NCBI RefSeq assembly: GCF_022810405.1
Contig: NZ_JALGQE010000006.1
Location: 248,001 to 312,000, forward strand
Source of the DNA: Rhodococcus sp. ARC_M5
Lineage (GTDB): Bacteria; Actinomycetota; Actinomycetes; Mycobacteriales; Mycobacteriaceae
Direction of reading: 5' to 3'
Length of the DNA stretch: 64,000 bases
The position numbers and the translations under genes are program-made. Under the pieces are notes generated by a model. That model had not been told where the DNA came from and made no database searches. It worked only from the letters and a program-made list of their open reading frames with translations. Positions 10,090 through 23,766 of this stretch are shown here, in pieces; the first letter of the stretch is position 1, and the number at the start of each line of letters is the position of its first letter.

Positions 10090-11081
10090 GCGCGCGACTG
10101 TCGGTTCGGCTGGCCAGGTTGCTCAACATGGTGCCGTTCTTCATGGCGAATCCCGGGTTGAGCGCCGAGGAGGCCGCGCGGGAGCTGGGGGTGTCGACGG
10201 CGACGCTGATGGCCGATCTCAATCAGCTCTGGATGTGCGGTCTGCCCGGCTACGGCCCGGGTGATCTGATCGATCTGTCGTTCTCCGAGGAGAGCATCGA
10301 CGTGACGTTCTCGGCCGGGATCGATCGACCGCTACGCCTGACATCGACCGAGGCGACGGCTCTGTTGGTTGCGCTTCGATCGCTGACGTCGATGCCCGGC
10401 ATGGTCGACCCGTCCGCAGCTCAGCGAGCGATCGCGAAGATCGAGACCGCAGCAGGCTCGGCGGCGGCCAACGTGCCACTCTCGTCCGATCACGACGGAG
10501 CAGGTGCGGAGGAGGGCCCGGTGTCGAGTACCGTCCGATCTGCCCTGCGTCACCGGCACGCGTTGGAACTGACCTACTACTCCGCGTCGCGGGATGTCGT
10601 CACCGAGCGAACCGTCGACCCGATCAGGACGGTGGTCGTCGACGACCACAGCTATGTGCAGGCGTGGTGCCGAAGCGCCGAGGGAGTTCGACTGTTCCGA
10701 TTCGACCGCATCGACTCGGCCACCGAACTCGACGAACCGGCCGCGCCGCCGGAATCGGTGCAGGACGAGGACGCCTTCGAGATCTTCAACGACGATCCTT
10801 CGCTGTCGCAGGCGCGGCTGAAGGTGTCGCCTGCCTTCACCTGGATCCTCGACTACTACCCGATGACACAGGTTGCTGCGGATGCGGACGGGTCGATCGT
10901 GGTCACGATGCGGTTCGCGACGCTGCAGTGGATGACTCGGTTGACGTTGGGCTTCGGCGGCGGCGTCACGGTACTGGCACCTGAATCCTTGGTGAACTCC
11001 GTCCGGGACCGAGCGCGTTCGGCCCTGGACGCGTACGCCGAGCTCGACGCCACCGGCGCAGACGGCACCGTCGCCAGATGA
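10086..11081 (+). CDS. pafC: PafC, WYL-domain transcriptional regulator
   Basis: Partner of PafB. The reading frame is open far upstream, but the ATG at 10086 overlapping the pafB stop gives 331 residues that begin with a clean HTH ([19 protein letters not shown], then ARELGVSTATLMADLNQLW). A WYL-like domain follows with LELTYYSASRD and SYVQAWCRSAEGVRLFRFDR, in which the canonical WYL is replaced by VQAWC, as in other PafC. A typical C-terminal extension closes it. Co-transcription with pafB is very likely. Confidence 0.92.
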   Translation: MSARLSVRLARLLNMVPFFMANPGLSAEEAARELGVSTATLMADLNQLWMCGLPGYGPGDLIDLSFSEESIDVTFSAGIDRPLRLTSTEATALLVALRSLTSMPGMVDPSAAQRAIAKIETAAGSAAANVPLSSDHDGAGAEEGPVSSTVRSALRHRHALELTYYSASRDVVTERTVDPIRTVVVDDHSYVQAWCRSAEGVRLFRFDRIDSATELDEPAAPPESVQDEDAFEIFNDDPSLSQARLKVSPAFTWILDYYPMTQVAADADGSIVVTMRFATLQWMTRLTLGFGGGVTVLAPESLVNSVRDRARSALDAYAELDATGADGTVAR

Positions 11082-11167
11082 ACGCGGGGCAAACCCGCGG
11101 CCGCCGCTGCCGGAGGCGGTACCCGCGGTCGGGTACGCTCGATTCATCTGATCTGTAGGAGGTTCGC

Positions 11168-11434
11168 ATGGGATTCACCAGTCCCTGGCACTGGGCCATC
11201 GTTGCGGTGGTCGTCATCATTCTGTTCGGTTCCAAGAAGCTGCCCGAGGCTGCTCGCGGACTCGGCCGGTCGTTGCGCATCTTCAAGAGCGAGGTGAAGG
11301 AGATGCAGAACGACGGCAAGTCGGACGCCGACACTGCGACGGCACAGCAGCCGACCGCTCCCGCGCAGCTGCCCTCGCCTGCGCCTGTCGTGCAGCCGAA
11401 CACCGAGACCCAGCACGACGCCAAGTCTGCCTGA
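11168..11434 (+). CDS. tatA: TatA twin-arginine translocase subunit
   Basis: Pore-forming component of the Sec-independent export system for folded proteins. 88 residues: short N-terminus, one membrane helix ([15 protein letters not shown]), the FGSKKLPE hinge, an amphipathic helix ([18 protein letters not shown]) and a Pro/Gln/Ala-rich tail. GTAGGAGGT lies directly upstream of ATG 11168. It is followed by tatC with a hairpin between; no tatB is present here, as is usual for actinobacteria, where tatB is elsewhere. Confidence 0.95.
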   Translation: MGFTSPWHWAIVAVVVIILFGSKKLPEAARGLGRSLRIFKSEVKEMQNDGKSDADTATAQQPTAPAQLPSPAPVVQPNTETQHDAKSA

Positions 11435-11453
11435 GCGCACGGCCGCTCAGCAC

Positions 11454-11481
11454 ACCTTCGGTGCCAGGTGGCACCGAAGGT
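11454..11481 (+). terminator. Perfect hairpin between tatA and tatC
   Basis: A 12-bp perfect stem, ACCTTCGGTGCC (11454-11465) with GGCACCGAAGGT (11470-11481), and an AGGT loop. It lies 20 bp after the tatA stop. It may partly terminate transcription or stabilise tatA mRNA, giving the TatA excess over TatC that export needs. The pairing is seen; the role is inferred. Confidence 0.6.
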
Positions 11482-11544
11482 TCACTGCTGTCGGTGACGG
11501 CTCTCCGCCGCCGTCCGACCGAAGAAGGCTGACCGTAGAACACC

Positions 11545-12516
11545 ATGCGCATTCCGTTCGATCCGCGGCGTAGCAAGCGCCGAGTCAATCCCGACGGCAC
11601 GATGTCGTTGGTCGATCATCTGTACGAGTTGCGAACCCGGCTCCTGTGGTCGTTGGTCGCGGTCGCGGTGACGACTGCCTTCGGGTTCTTCTGGTATTCG
11701 CACACGATCCTGGGCATCGAGAGCCTCGGCGACCTCCTGCGGGGCCCGTACTGCACGCTCGATCCGAGCCTGCGCGCGAACCTGAGCAACGACGATCAGT
11801 GTCGACTGCTGGCCACTGGCCCGTTCGATCAATTCCTGTTGCGGTTCAAGGTCGCGTTCACCGCGGGCGTCGTCATGGCCTGCCCCATCTGGCTTTATCA
11901 GATCTGGGCCTTCATCACTCCGGGCCTGTACACCAACGAACGCCGATACGCCGTGTCGTTCGTGACCGGGGCCGCAGCGTTGTTCGTCGCCGGAGCCGTC
12001 CTGGCGTACTTCGTGGTGGCCAAGGGACTGCACTTCCTGCTCTCGATCGGCGACAACGTTCAGATCACGGCGTTGAGCGGCGATCAGTACTTCGGATTCC
12101 TGATCAACCTTCTCATCATCTTCGGAGTCAGCTTCGAGATTCCGTTGCTTGTCGTCGCTCTGAATGTCGTCGGCGTACTCACCTACGAGCGACTCAAGGC
12201 ATGGCGTCGCGGTCTCATCTTCGGGCTGTTCGTCTTCGCGGCCATCGCAACTCCGGGGCAGGACCCGTTCTCGATGCTGGCGTTGGCGTTGGCGTTGACT
12301 GTGCTCTTCGAGATGGCAGTGCAGATTGCGCGGATTCACGACAAGCGTAAGTTGCGCAAGAGAAGAGACGAATGGGGTGATGTGTCAGATGACGAAGCAA
12401 CGCGCATCGACGGCGCAGGTTCGATCGAGTCACCGGATGCTGTCGCTCCGACACCACCGTCCAGTGGCCTCGGTACCGCGACCCGAACGCGAGCGCAGTA
12501 CGACGACACGATCTGA
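11545..12516 (+). CDS. tatC: TatC twin-arginine translocase subunit
   Basis: Signal-peptide receptor of the Tat translocase. 323 residues with six membrane helices. [18 protein letters not shown] is the conserved cytoplasmic N-terminal signature, and [22 protein letters not shown] the second loop. [16 protein letters not shown] and the final helices ([17 protein letters not shown]) follow. The C-terminus is a long charged cytoplasmic tail, as in other actinobacteria. ATG 11545 has no strong Shine-Dalgarno. It is followed 27 bp later by the helicase gene. Confidence 0.95.
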   Translation: MRIPFDPRRSKRRVNPDGTMSLVDHLYELRTRLLWSLVAVAVTTAFGFFWYSHTILGIESLGDLLRGPYCTLDPSLRANLSNDDQCRLLATGPFDQFLLRFKVAFTAGVVMACPIWLYQIWAFITPGLYTNERRYAVSFVTGAAALFVAGAVLAYFVVAKGLHFLLSIGDNVQITALSGDQYFGFLINLLIIFGVSFEIPLLVVALNVVGVLTYERLKAWRRGLIFGLFVFAAIATPGQDPFSMLALALALTVLFEMAVQIARIHDKRKLRKRRDEWGDVSDDEATRIDGAGSIESPDAVAPTPPSSGLGTATRTRAQYDDTI

Positions 12517-12543
12517 CCTCCGGCGAACGGTCGGGTCGATCGC

Positions 12544-16345
<3,802 letters not shown>

Positions 16346-16364
16346 GCCCGATTCGGTCACCCGA

Positions 16365-17333
16365 TCAGTTCGTCGACGCCGTGGCCGCCATCGCAGCGAC
16401 GAGTCGGGCCACGGCATTCTCGATACCGAGGCCCTCGGCAAGCGCGTTCAGCGCGTCGACATCGACAGGTTCGGCCGGGATCTCGTCGGACTTCGACAGC
16501 ACGACATCGGCGTCGGTCACGACTCGCACGACGGGAAGTGCCGCATCCAGGTAGTCGCTCGCGTTGGCCAGCTTCGCCCGAATTCCCTTGGCCATGTCCG
16601 ACGACGGGTCGAGCGCCGCAGCACGCAGCGCAGCGACGGATTCGTACTGCAGCATCAGCGTCGACGCCGTCTTCTCCCCGATCCCTTTCACGCCGGGCAG
16701 TCCGTCGGATGCATCGCCTCGCAGCAGAGCCAGTTCCGCATACGCCTCGCCTGCTCGATGAAGCGGAACGCCGTAGCGTTCGGAAACCAATGCAGGATCG
16801 AACAATTCGGCTTTCGCCAGCCCACGTCCCACGTACAACACGCGCACCTCGTTCGGTTCGTCGGCGGCAACCTGAAGCAGGTCTCTGTCTCCGCTGACCA
16901 CGACAACGGGGTCCCGACGCTCACGCGCGGCCAGGGTTCCCAGCACGTCGTCGGCCTCCAGCCCGTCTGCGCCTGCGGTCGCGATCCCCAACGCGGCGAG
17001 CACATCCATGATCATGTCCACCTGTGGTGTCAGTGTCTCCGGCACCTCTTCGCTCTCGGCGACCTCCGGCGCGGCCTCGGCCAACCGGTGCGCTTTGTAG
17101 GAGGGCACGAGGTCGACGCGAAACTGTGGGCGCCAATCGAGATCGAGGCACACCGCAAGTCGGCCGGGTTCGGTCCGCGCGATCAACGCCGAGATCATGT
17201 CGAGGAAACCGCGGACGGCATTGACCGGTCGACCATCGGGGGCCGTAATCGACTCGGGCAGTGCGTAGTAGGCCCTGAACCACAGGCTCGCCCCGTCGAG
17301 GAGGAGCAACGGCGACGTTCCGGGAGTGGTCAT
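16365..17333 (-). CDS. 5'-3' exonuclease / FEN-like nuclease
   Basis: 322 residues resembling the 5'-3' exonuclease domain of DNA polymerase I as a stand-alone protein (Rv2090-like). Acidic and helical motifs: [19 protein letters not shown] (first Asp), [45 protein letters not shown] and the H3TH motif [14 protein letters not shown]. It probably trims RNA or flap structures. Start uncertain: ATGs at 17333, 17342 and 17357 are all in frame and none has a clear ribosome site; 17333 starts closest to the core. Divergent from pepE with a very short shared promoter region. Confidence 0.88.
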   Translation of the reverse strand: MTTPGTSPLLLLDGASLWFRAYYALPESITAPDGRPVNAVRGFLDMISALIARTEPGRLAVCLDLDWRPQFRVDLVPSYKAHRLAEAAPEVAESEEVPETLTPQVDMIMDVLAALGIATAGADGLEADDVLGTLAARERRDPVVVVSGDRDLLQVAADEPNEVRVLYVGRGLAKAELFDPALVSERYGVPLHRAGEAYAELALLRGDASDGLPGVKGIGEKTASTLMLQYESVAALRAAALDPSSDMAKGIRAKLANASDYLDAALPVVRVVTDADVVLSKSDEIPAEPVDVDALNALAEGLGIENAVARLVAAMAATASTN

Positions 17334-17369
17334 GAGGCTCATCTTGCCAAACGGCACTAGCCTGGTGGG

Positions 17370-18512
17370 ATGAGTGTCGATTCTTCGGTCAGTTCCTCAC
17401 GTTTCTCCAGCGATGTCTACGCGTCTCGGCTCGCCCGCGCGGCTCGCCTGACGTCGGATGCAGGCTTGGATGCCCTGTTGATCACCCCGGGCCCGGATCT
17501 GCAGTATCTGATCGGCTCGAAAGCCAGCTCGTTCGAGCGGCTCATCGCCTTGGTCGTTCCGGCCGACGGCAGTACCCCCACGGTCGTGGTTCCGCGGCTC
17601 GAACTCGCGGCACTGGGCGATTCCGCGGCGCACGAGCTGTCTCTGACGCTCGTCGACTGGGTCGACGGTGTGGATCCGTACGCCCTGGTGGCCGCGGCGG
17701 TGCCGAACGGGACGGCAACGGCCGTTGCCGACGCGATGCCCGCCCTGCATTTCGTGCCGCTGGCCGGTGTCCTCGGAACGATGCCTGTGCTGGCCACGGA
17801 CGTCCTGCGCGAACTTCGGATGGTCAAGGACGAGGCCGAGATCGATGCGCTACGGCGCGCCGGGCACGCCATCGACCGTGTGCACGCCCGGATGGGTGAA
17901 TGGCTTCGAGTCGGCCGCACGGAAGCGCAGATAGCGGCGGATATCGCCGCCGCGATCGTCGAGGAAGGTCACACAGCGCCGGAATTCATCATCGTCGGAT
18001 CCGGGCCGCACGGAGCCGATCCGCACCACGAGGTATCCGATCGAGTCGTCGAGGCGGGCGACATCGTGGTGATCGACATCGGGGGACCCGTCGCACCGGG
18101 ATACAACTCCGACTCGACCCGCACCTACAGTCTCGGCGAGCCGCAGGCGGAGATCGCCGAGCAGTACGCGGTACTCGAGCGGGCCCAGCAGGCAGCTGTG
18201 GATGCGGTGGTGCCCGGTGTCACGGCGCAGTCCATCGATGCGGCCGCCCGCGACGTCCTGATCGACGCCGGCCTGGGCGAGGCGTTCCTGCACCGCACCG
18301 GGCACGGGATCGGCCTGTCGGTGCACGAGGAGCCGTACATCGTTGCGGGGAACGACATCACGCTCACCGAAGGAATGGCGTTCAGCATCGAGCCGGGGAT
18401 CTACTTCCGCGGACAGTGGGGTGCACGCATCGAGGACATCGTCGTGGTTACCGCAGACGGGTGCGAATCGGTCAACCTCCGGCCGCACGGTCTGGCCGTC
18501 CTGCCGGTGTGA
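17370..18512 (+). CDS. pepE: M24-family aminopeptidase/dipeptidase (PepE-like)
   Basis: 380-residue Xaa-Pro dipeptidase-like metallopeptidase. The creatinase-type N-terminal domain (residues 1-140) is followed by the pita-bread catalytic domain. Metal ligands can be placed: Asp pair in VIDIGG and NSDSTRTY, His in HRTGHGIG, Glu in SIEPGIY and Glu in RIEDIVVV. The VHEEPYI segment is the second His region. Matches the mycobacterial PepE position next to the exonuclease. Its stop overlaps the next gene's GTG. Confidence 0.92.
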   Translation: MSVDSSVSSSRFSSDVYASRLARAARLTSDAGLDALLITPGPDLQYLIGSKASSFERLIALVVPADGSTPTVVVPRLELAALGDSAAHELSLTLVDWVDGVDPYALVAAAVPNGTATAVADAMPALHFVPLAGVLGTMPVLATDVLRELRMVKDEAEIDALRRAGHAIDRVHARMGEWLRVGRTEAQIAADIAAAIVEEGHTAPEFIIVGSGPHGADPHHEVSDRVVEAGDIVVIDIGGPVAPGYNSDSTRTYSLGEPQAEIAEQYAVLERAQQAAVDAVVPGVTAQSIDAAARDVLIDAGLGEAFLHRTGHGIGLSVHEEPYIVAGNDITLTEGMAFSIEPGIYFRGQWGARIEDIVVVTADGCESVNLRPHGLAVLPV

Positions 18513-19087
18513 CGCCACCGGGCGAGACCGAATTCGTCTCGGTCGTTCGATCCAATCCTGCTGTCGACGAGATACTTCGACGCGCACCACAGCTCGGGCT
18601 CCCCGAGTGGTACCTGACAGCGGGTGGCCTCTTCCAGACGGTGTGGAACCACCTGGCCGGTCGGGACCTTCGTACGGGAATCCGGGACTACGACTTCTTC
18701 TACTTCGACGACTCCGATCTGTCCTACGACGCGGAGAACGAGGTGATCGAGTTCGCGGCATCGGTGTTCGCCGACCTCGGGGTCGACGTCGAAGTGCGTA
18801 ACGAAGCCCGCGTACATCTCTGGTACGAGCAGCACTTCGCGAGTCGTATCGCACCGTTCCACAGCACCGAGGACGCGATCGATCATTTCGTCTCCACCAC
18901 GTGCTGCTACGGCATCACCACCGACCGGGCCGGAACGAATGTCGTGTACGCACCGCACGGATTCGACGATCTCTTCGCAGGAATCGTGCGGCCGAATCCG
19001 AGGCTGCCGATGCGTCACGTGTACGAGGCCAAGGCTGCCCGGTGGACGACCGAATGGCCGAACCTCACCGTTCTACCCTGGCCGTGA
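18509..19087 (+). CDS. Nucleotidyltransferase-family protein (DUF925/COG3575 type)
   Basis: 192 residues from GTG 18509, which overlaps the pepE stop as GTGA. Visible features are WYLTAGGLFQTVWNHL, RDYDFFYFDDSDLSYDAEN (an Asp-rich nucleotidyltransferase-like centre), EARVHLWYEQHFA and AIDHFVSTTCCYGI. These match a small family related to aminoglycoside-type nucleotidyltransferases of unknown substrate. The coupling to pepE suggests co-expression only. Family call fair, activity unproven. Confidence 0.75.
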   Translation: MTPPGETEFVSVVRSNPAVDEILRRAPQLGLPEWYLTAGGLFQTVWNHLAGRDLRTGIRDYDFFYFDDSDLSYDAENEVIEFAASVFADLGVDVEVRNEARVHLWYEQHFASRIAPFHSTEDAIDHFVSTTCCYGITTDRAGTNVVYAPHGFDDLFAGIVRPNPRLPMRHVYEAKAARWTTEWPNLTVLPWP

Positions 19088-19106
19088 GGCTGGAGTAGGT
19101 GGCCCG

Positions 19107-19520
19107 CTAGCGGTTGAGCAGCGAACGGCTACCCAGTACCCGCTGCACCTGGATCTCGATGACGACCCGGGTGGGGTTCTCCCTGGGTACGCGGTAGCGC
19201 TGCGCATACCGGTTCTCCGCATCGACGACCGCGTCACGATCACTTCGGACCGACGCCGGACCCTCCAACGTCAGCCAGCGGGCACCGTCGATCTGTGTCA
19301 CTGCGGCATAGCCACCGCGGCCGGCGTTGATGGCCTTCTGCGACACGTCGTTGGTGATGACCCGAGCACACCGGGCTTCAGCATCGTAGGTGAAGCCGAC
19401 GGCGACGACGTGCGGGGTTCCGTCGGGTCGCAGCGTCGTCAGAGTGGCCAGGTGTCGCTCGGCAAGGAATTCGAATGCGTCGTCGGCGAGGGCAGTCGCG
19501 TCTGCGGGGGTGGCGGCCAT
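19107..19520 (-). CDS. F420-dependent split-barrel reductase, Rv2074 type
   Basis: 137 residues, start ATG 19520. Strongly like Rv2074, an F420-dependent flavin/deazaflavin oxidoreductase (FDOR-B) reported to reduce biliverdin. Matching segments: [72 protein letters not shown]. The activity is inferred from this resemblance. It is divergent from the SDR gene by 45 bp, the same arrangement as Rv2074/Rv2073c. Confidence 0.88.
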   Translation of the reverse strand: MAATPADATALADDAFEFLAERHLATLTTLRPDGTPHVVAVGFTYDAEARCARVITNDVSQKAINAGRGGYAAVTQIDGARWLTLEGPASVRSDRDAVVDAENRYAQRYRVPRENPTRVVIEIQVQRVLGSRSLLNR

Positions 19521-19565
19521 GCCCCGACTGTAGTGAATGCGATTTCATCGGCAAGACTGGTCGGC

Positions 19566-20324
19566 GTGAGCAGACGAGCAGAACCCGCGGCCGGAACGCT
19601 GTTGCTGTTGGGCGGGCGCAGCGAGATCGGACTCGAGGTCGCTACCCGGCTCGCCGCGGGGCGAACCGTCGTACTGGCAGCTCGGCGCAGCACCGACCTC
19701 GATGACCAGCAACGGCGAATGCAGCAGGCAGGCGCGGACGCCGTCCACACCGTCGAGTTCGACGCGAACGCGATGGACACTCACGCCGAGCTTCTGAACC
19801 TGGTTGTCGAGCGATACGGTCCGATCGGGATCGTGGTGCTGGCGTTCGGGATCCTCGGGGATCAAGCGCGTGCCGAGGACGACGCGCAGCACGCTCTCGA
19901 CGTCATCACCACCGACTTCCTGGCTCAGGTTTCTGTGCTGACACACGCCTCGAAGCTTCTCCGAGCACAGGGGAGCGGCGACCTGGTCGTGTTCTCGTCG
20001 GTCGCGGGTGTTCGAGTGCGACGCGCCAACTACGTGTACGGATCCGCGAAGGCCGGTCTCGACGGGTTCGCCAGCGGACTGAGCGACTCACTGCACGGCC
20101 GCGGGGTGCATCTCCTGCTCGTTCGTCCCGGATTCGTCATCGGTTCCATGACCGAGGGGATGACACCCGCGCCCATGTCGAGTACGCCGGATCAGGTTGC
20201 CGACGGTGTTGTCGCGGCGCTGCGCACGCGTCGGGCCAGCGTCTGGATTCCTGGCACTCTGCGCCCGGTCTTCTTCGCCATGCGTCTACTGCCGCAATGG
20301 CTCTGGCGCAGGATGCCGCGCTGA
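19566..20324 (+). CDS. Short-chain dehydrogenase/reductase
   Basis: 252 residues from GTG 19566. Rossmann start LLLLGGRSEIGLEVA (a GxxxxIG variant), NAG region replaced by LAFGIL, catalytic Ser in VVFSSVAG and YVYGSAK (Tyr..Lys), then RPGFVIGSM. This is close to the Rv2073c and DprE2-like group of SDRs. A GTG at 19532 is an alternative start. The stop overlaps the cobL ATG by 1 nt (TGATG), so it is read into the cobalamin operon, although no cobalamin step needs it. Confidence 0.85.
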   Translation: MSRRAEPAAGTLLLLGGRSEIGLEVATRLAAGRTVVLAARRSTDLDDQQRRMQQAGADAVHTVEFDANAMDTHAELLNLVVERYGPIGIVVLAFGILGDQARAEDDAQHALDVITTDFLAQVSVLTHASKLLRAQGSGDLVVFSSVAGVRVRRANYVYGSAKAGLDGFASGLSDSLHGRGVHLLLVRPGFVIGSMTEGMTPAPMSSTPDQVADGVVAALRTRRASVWIPGTLRPVFFAMRLLPQWLWRRMPR

Positions 20325-21547
20325 TGGTGGCACCCGTGCCCAGTCCGATCGTGGTCGTCGGAATCGGTGCGGACGGCTGGGACGGACTGCCCCTCACTTC
20401 CCGCACGGCCATCGAGCACGCAGACGTGGTGTTGGGTTCCGCCCGTCAGGTCGCGGGGGTGCGGGAGCACTGCACCGAGACCAGGACGTGGCCCAGTCCG
20501 TTGCTGCCGAATCTGCGGCCGATGATCGACGCCTGCGCAGGTTCTTGCGTGTGCGTGCTGGCCAGCGGGGATCCGATGTTCCACGGCATCGGGGTGAGCC
20601 TGGCGCGGGAGTTCGGCGCCGACCGCTTGCGGGTGCTCCCGGCCCCGTCCTCGGTGTCGTTGGCGTGTGCGCGGTTGGGCTGGGCGCTGCACCACACCAC
20701 GACGGTGTCGCTGGTGAACAGCCCGGCCGAGACGGTGTTGCCCGAGTTGGCCGACGGTCGTCGGATACTGGTGTTGAGCCAGGGCACCAGCACGCCGGGT
20801 GAGATCGCGGTGACGCTGTCCGCCAACGGTTTCGGAGCGACCGAGATGACGGTCCTGGAGCAGCTCGGCGGACCGGCCGAGCGGGTCGTCGGCGGGATTG
20901 CGCGAGAGTCGACGTTCGAGGGCGTCGATCCACTCAATGTCGTTGCGCTGCACTGTGTCCGAGATCCCGACGCGCCCCGCCACACCCGCATTCCCGGCCT
21001 GGCCGATTCTGCGTACACCGGAGACGGTCAGATGACCAAGCGGGAGGTTCGAGCGCTCACGCTCAGCGCATTGGCACCGGCACCCGGAGAGCTGTTGTGG
21101 GACATCGGCGGCGGGTCGGGAACCATTGCCATCGAATGGTTGCGGACCGACGGATCCTGTCGCGCCGTGACCTTCGAGAATTCGCAGGCGCGCCGTGAGC
21201 AGATCGAGAGAAATGCACTGAACCTGGGAGTTCCAGGCCTCGTGGTGCACGGCGGTGCCCCGGAGAGTTTCGCTGCGGTCGCGGACGCTGCACCGGATGC
21301 GGTGTTCATCGGTGGTGGGTTGACCGGTGCCGACATGCTCGAGGCGTGCTGGGGTGCGGTGCGCACCGGCGGACGGGTGGTCGCGAATTCGGTGACCGCC
21401 GAATCGGATTCGTTGCTGCTGACCGCTGCGGCGAAGTACGGCGGCGAGCTCCGCAGGTTCCAGATCTATCGCGGTGAACCGCTGGGTGCGTTCACGACGT
21501 GGAGACCGCAGCTCCCGGTCACGCAATGGAGCGCGGTCAAACGGTGA
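20324..21547 (+). CDS. cobL: CobL, precorrin-6Y C5,15-methyltransferase (decarboxylating)
   Basis: Bifunctional enzyme of aerobic corrin ring synthesis that methylates C5 and C15 and decarboxylates the C12 acetate. 407 residues: an N-terminal tetrapyrrole methylase domain (VVGIGADGWDGL, ASGDPMFHGIG) and a C-terminal CbiT-like SAM methyltransferase (ELLWDIGGGSGTIAIEW, FIGGGL). ATG 20324 was chosen because it overlaps the SDR stop; the in-frame ATG at 20297 lies inside that gene. Followed by cobK with a 4-bp overlap. Confidence 0.94.
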   Translation: MVAPVPSPIVVVGIGADGWDGLPLTSRTAIEHADVVLGSARQVAGVREHCTETRTWPSPLLPNLRPMIDACAGSCVCVLASGDPMFHGIGVSLAREFGADRLRVLPAPSSVSLACARLGWALHHTTTVSLVNSPAETVLPELADGRRILVLSQGTSTPGEIAVTLSANGFGATEMTVLEQLGGPAERVVGGIARESTFEGVDPLNVVALHCVRDPDAPRHTRIPGLADSAYTGDGQMTKREVRALTLSALAPAPGELLWDIGGGSGTIAIEWLRTDGSCRAVTFENSQARREQIERNALNLGVPGLVVHGGAPESFAAVADAAPDAVFIGGGLTGADMLEACWGAVRTGGRVVANSVTAESDSLLLTAAAKYGGELRRFQIYRGEPLGAFTTWRPQLPVTQWSAVKR

Positions 21548-22290
21548 GAGTCCTGATTCTCGGTGGTACGACGGAGTCGCGGGTACTCGCAGCGACTTTG
21601 GACACGGTGCAGGGGATCGAGACGATCACCTCGCTGGCCGGACGGGTCGCCGAGCCGATACTGCCTGTCGGGCAGACGCGAATCGGCGGCTTCGGGGGGC
21701 CGGATGCCCTGGCAGTGTGGCTGCGAGACAACTCGATCGACGTGGTGGTGGACGCGACACACCCGTTCGCCTCCACCATCGGAGCACACGCCGAGCAGGC
21801 CACTCGAGCGTCGTCGGTCGCGCTCCTGGTGCTGACGCGGCCACCGTGGACCCCCGGCGAGGGTGATCGATGGACCTCGGTTGCCTCGTTGCCCGACGCG
21901 GCGTCGGCGATCCCCCCTGGTAGCAGGGTGTTCCTGACAACCGGTAGGCAGGGCGTTCACCATTTCGCGAGTGTCGCTCACTCGTGGTTTCTGGTCAGGG
22001 CGATCGACGCTCCGACCGGTCCCGAGCCGCCGCACATGACGTTGCACCTGAGCCGTGGGCCGTTCGACGTCGACCACGAGTCGATAATGCTCGCGGACAA
22101 CCGAATCGACCTGTTGATCACCAAGAACAGTGGCGGCGACATGACGCGAGCCAAGCTCGATGCCGCCCGGGTGGCATCGATTCCGGTGATCGTGGTCGAC
22201 CGTCCTGCGCGAACCGGCTCGGCACCGATGGTGCTCGACGTCGCCGCCGCCGTGGACTGGCTGACGAATCGGCTACGCGCTGGTCTCTGA
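21544..22290 (+). CDS. cobK: CobK, precorrin-6A reductase
   Basis: NADPH-dependent reduction of precorrin-6A to 6B. 248 residues starting at GTG 21544 (VRVLILGGTTESRVLA), in GTGA overlap with cobL. Family motifs: GGTTESR, DATHPFA, LTTGRQGVHHF, LITKNSGG. The 3' end overlaps the convergent cobIJ by 18 bp. In M. tuberculosis cobM separates cobK and cobL; here they are directly coupled. Confidence 0.93.
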   Translation: MRVLILGGTTESRVLAATLDTVQGIETITSLAGRVAEPILPVGQTRIGGFGGPDALAVWLRDNSIDVVVDATHPFASTIGAHAEQATRASSVALLVLTRPPWTPGEGDRWTSVASLPDAASAIPPGSRVFLTTGRQGVHHFASVAHSWFLVRAIDAPTGPEPPHMTLHLSRGPFDVDHESIMLADNRIDLLITKNSGGDMTRAKLDAARVASIPVIVVDRPARTGSAPMVLDVAAAVDWLTNRLRAGL

Positions 22291-23766
22291 CGGGTACCGG
22301 CGGGAGGTGAACACCTTCGGCCCGCTGCCCGTGTCGACCACCGTCGTCATCGATGATCCGATGATGAGCAGGCACCGCATGTCGATCGATTCCGGGTCGA
22401 GTTCGCCGAGCGTCACGGTGCGAACGGATTCCTGCTCGCTGCCCACTGCGCGTCCGATGACCACGGGGGTCTGGGGCGAACGATGCTCGAGCAGAATCTC
22501 TTTCATGGCCGCAACCTGCCAGGTTCGCGACTTCGACGCCGGGTTGTAGATCGCGATCGCCATGTCGGCTCCGGCGACCGCCGAGAGCCGCGCTGCGACG
22601 ACGTCCCAGGGCTTGAGGCGGTCGGAGAGGGAAACGACGGCGTAGTCGTGTCCCAGCGGTGCGCCCACTCGACTGGCGACGGCGTTGGCGGCCGTCATTC
22701 CGGGCACCACCCGTACCGGTACCGAGTTCCACTGCTGCTCGGCCGCCACTTCGATGACGGCGGTGGCCATAGCGAACACCCCGGGATCGCCCGAGGACAC
22801 CACGGCCACTCGGCGACCCTGCTTGGCGAGGTCGAGGGCGAACGCGGCTCGTTCGGACTCGACCTTGTTGTCACTCGCGTGCCGAATCTGCCCGGGCCTC
22901 GGCGGTACCCGGTCGATGTAGGTGACGTAACCGACCAGATCGGTGGCGGCGGCCAGTTCGGCGCGTACCTCGTCGGTAGTCCATGCGTCGTCGCCGGGAC
23001 CGAGGCCGACGACGACCACTTCCCCGGTGTCGGTGGGTGTTTCGGCTCGGTTGGACGGGCTCGGCACCACGATCATCGAGAAGTACGGCACGTTGTCGGC
23101 GTCCACGGCGTCGAGTACTCGCTGCCTGGGCGTGCTGGCCCGTTCCACGTAGCGCGCCTCACCCAGCCGGCCGGAACGCTCGAGGGCCTCGAGCACAGTC
23201 GGGTAGGTCCGGCCCAGTTTCATGATGACGGCCGCGTCGGTGGCGCGCAGTCGGCGCGTGAGTTCGTCTGCGGGCAGCGTGCCGGGGAGCACGGTGAACA
23301 CCTCGTCTCGCTCCACGAGCGGAGTTGCCAGCGCCGCCGAGGCGGCACTGACCGACGTCACGCCGGGGACGATCTCGACTTCGAAACGATCGGCCAACCG
23401 CTTGTGCATGTGCATGTAGGAGCTGTAGAACAGCGGATCACCTTCTGCGAGAAGCGCTACGGAGCGTCCTGCGTCGAGATGGGCGGCCAGCCGTGCGGCG
23501 GCGGATTCGTAGAACTCGTCGATTGCGCCCTGATACCCACCCGGATGCGCGGTGGTCTCGGTGGTCACCGGATAAACCAGGTGTTCTTCCAGCTGTCCGT
23601 CGCGCATGTATCCGGCCGCCAGACCGCGGGAGATACTGCGGCCGTGCTGCGCACTGTGGAAGGCGATCACGTCGGCCTCGGCGATCACACGAGCGGCCTT
23701 GACGGTCAACAACTCCGGATCACCGGGACCGACGCCGACTCCCCACAGCTTTCCGGTGCTGGTCAT
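22273..23766 (-). CDS. cobIJ: CobIJ, fused precorrin-2 C20- and precorrin-3B C17-methyltransferase
   Basis: 497 residues with two tetrapyrrole methylase domains. The CobI part (1-245) starts [18 protein letters not shown] and has [16 protein letters not shown]. The CobJ part (250-497) restarts with [15 protein letters not shown] and has [15 protein letters not shown] and YNPASKSR. A linker of about 10 residues joins them. It matches the fused mycobacterial CobIJ (Rv2066). ATG 23766 overlaps the cobH stop by 4 bp, so translation is coupled. Confidence 0.94.
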   Translation of the reverse strand: MTSTGKLWGVGVGPGDPELLTVKAARVIAEADVIAFHSAQHGRSISRGLAAGYMRDGQLEEHLVYPVTTETTAHPGGYQGAIDEFYESAAARLAAHLDAGRSVALLAEGDPLFYSSYMHMHKRLADRFEVEIVPGVTSVSAASAALATPLVERDEVFTVLPGTLPADELTRRLRATDAAVIMKLGRTYPTVLEALERSGRLGEARYVERASTPRQRVLDAVDADNVPYFSMIVVPSPSNRAETPTDTGEVVVVGLGPGDDAWTTDEVRAELAAATDLVGYVTYIDRVPPRPGQIRHASDNKVESERAAFALDLAKQGRRVAVVSSGDPGVFAMATAVIEVAAEQQWNSVPVRVVPGMTAANAVASRVGAPLGHDYAVVSLSDRLKPWDVVAARLSAVAGADMAIAIYNPASKSRTWQVAAMKEILLEHRSPQTPVVIGRAVGSEQESVRTVTLGELDPESIDMRCLLIIGSSMTTVVDTGSGPKVFTSRRYPSETSA

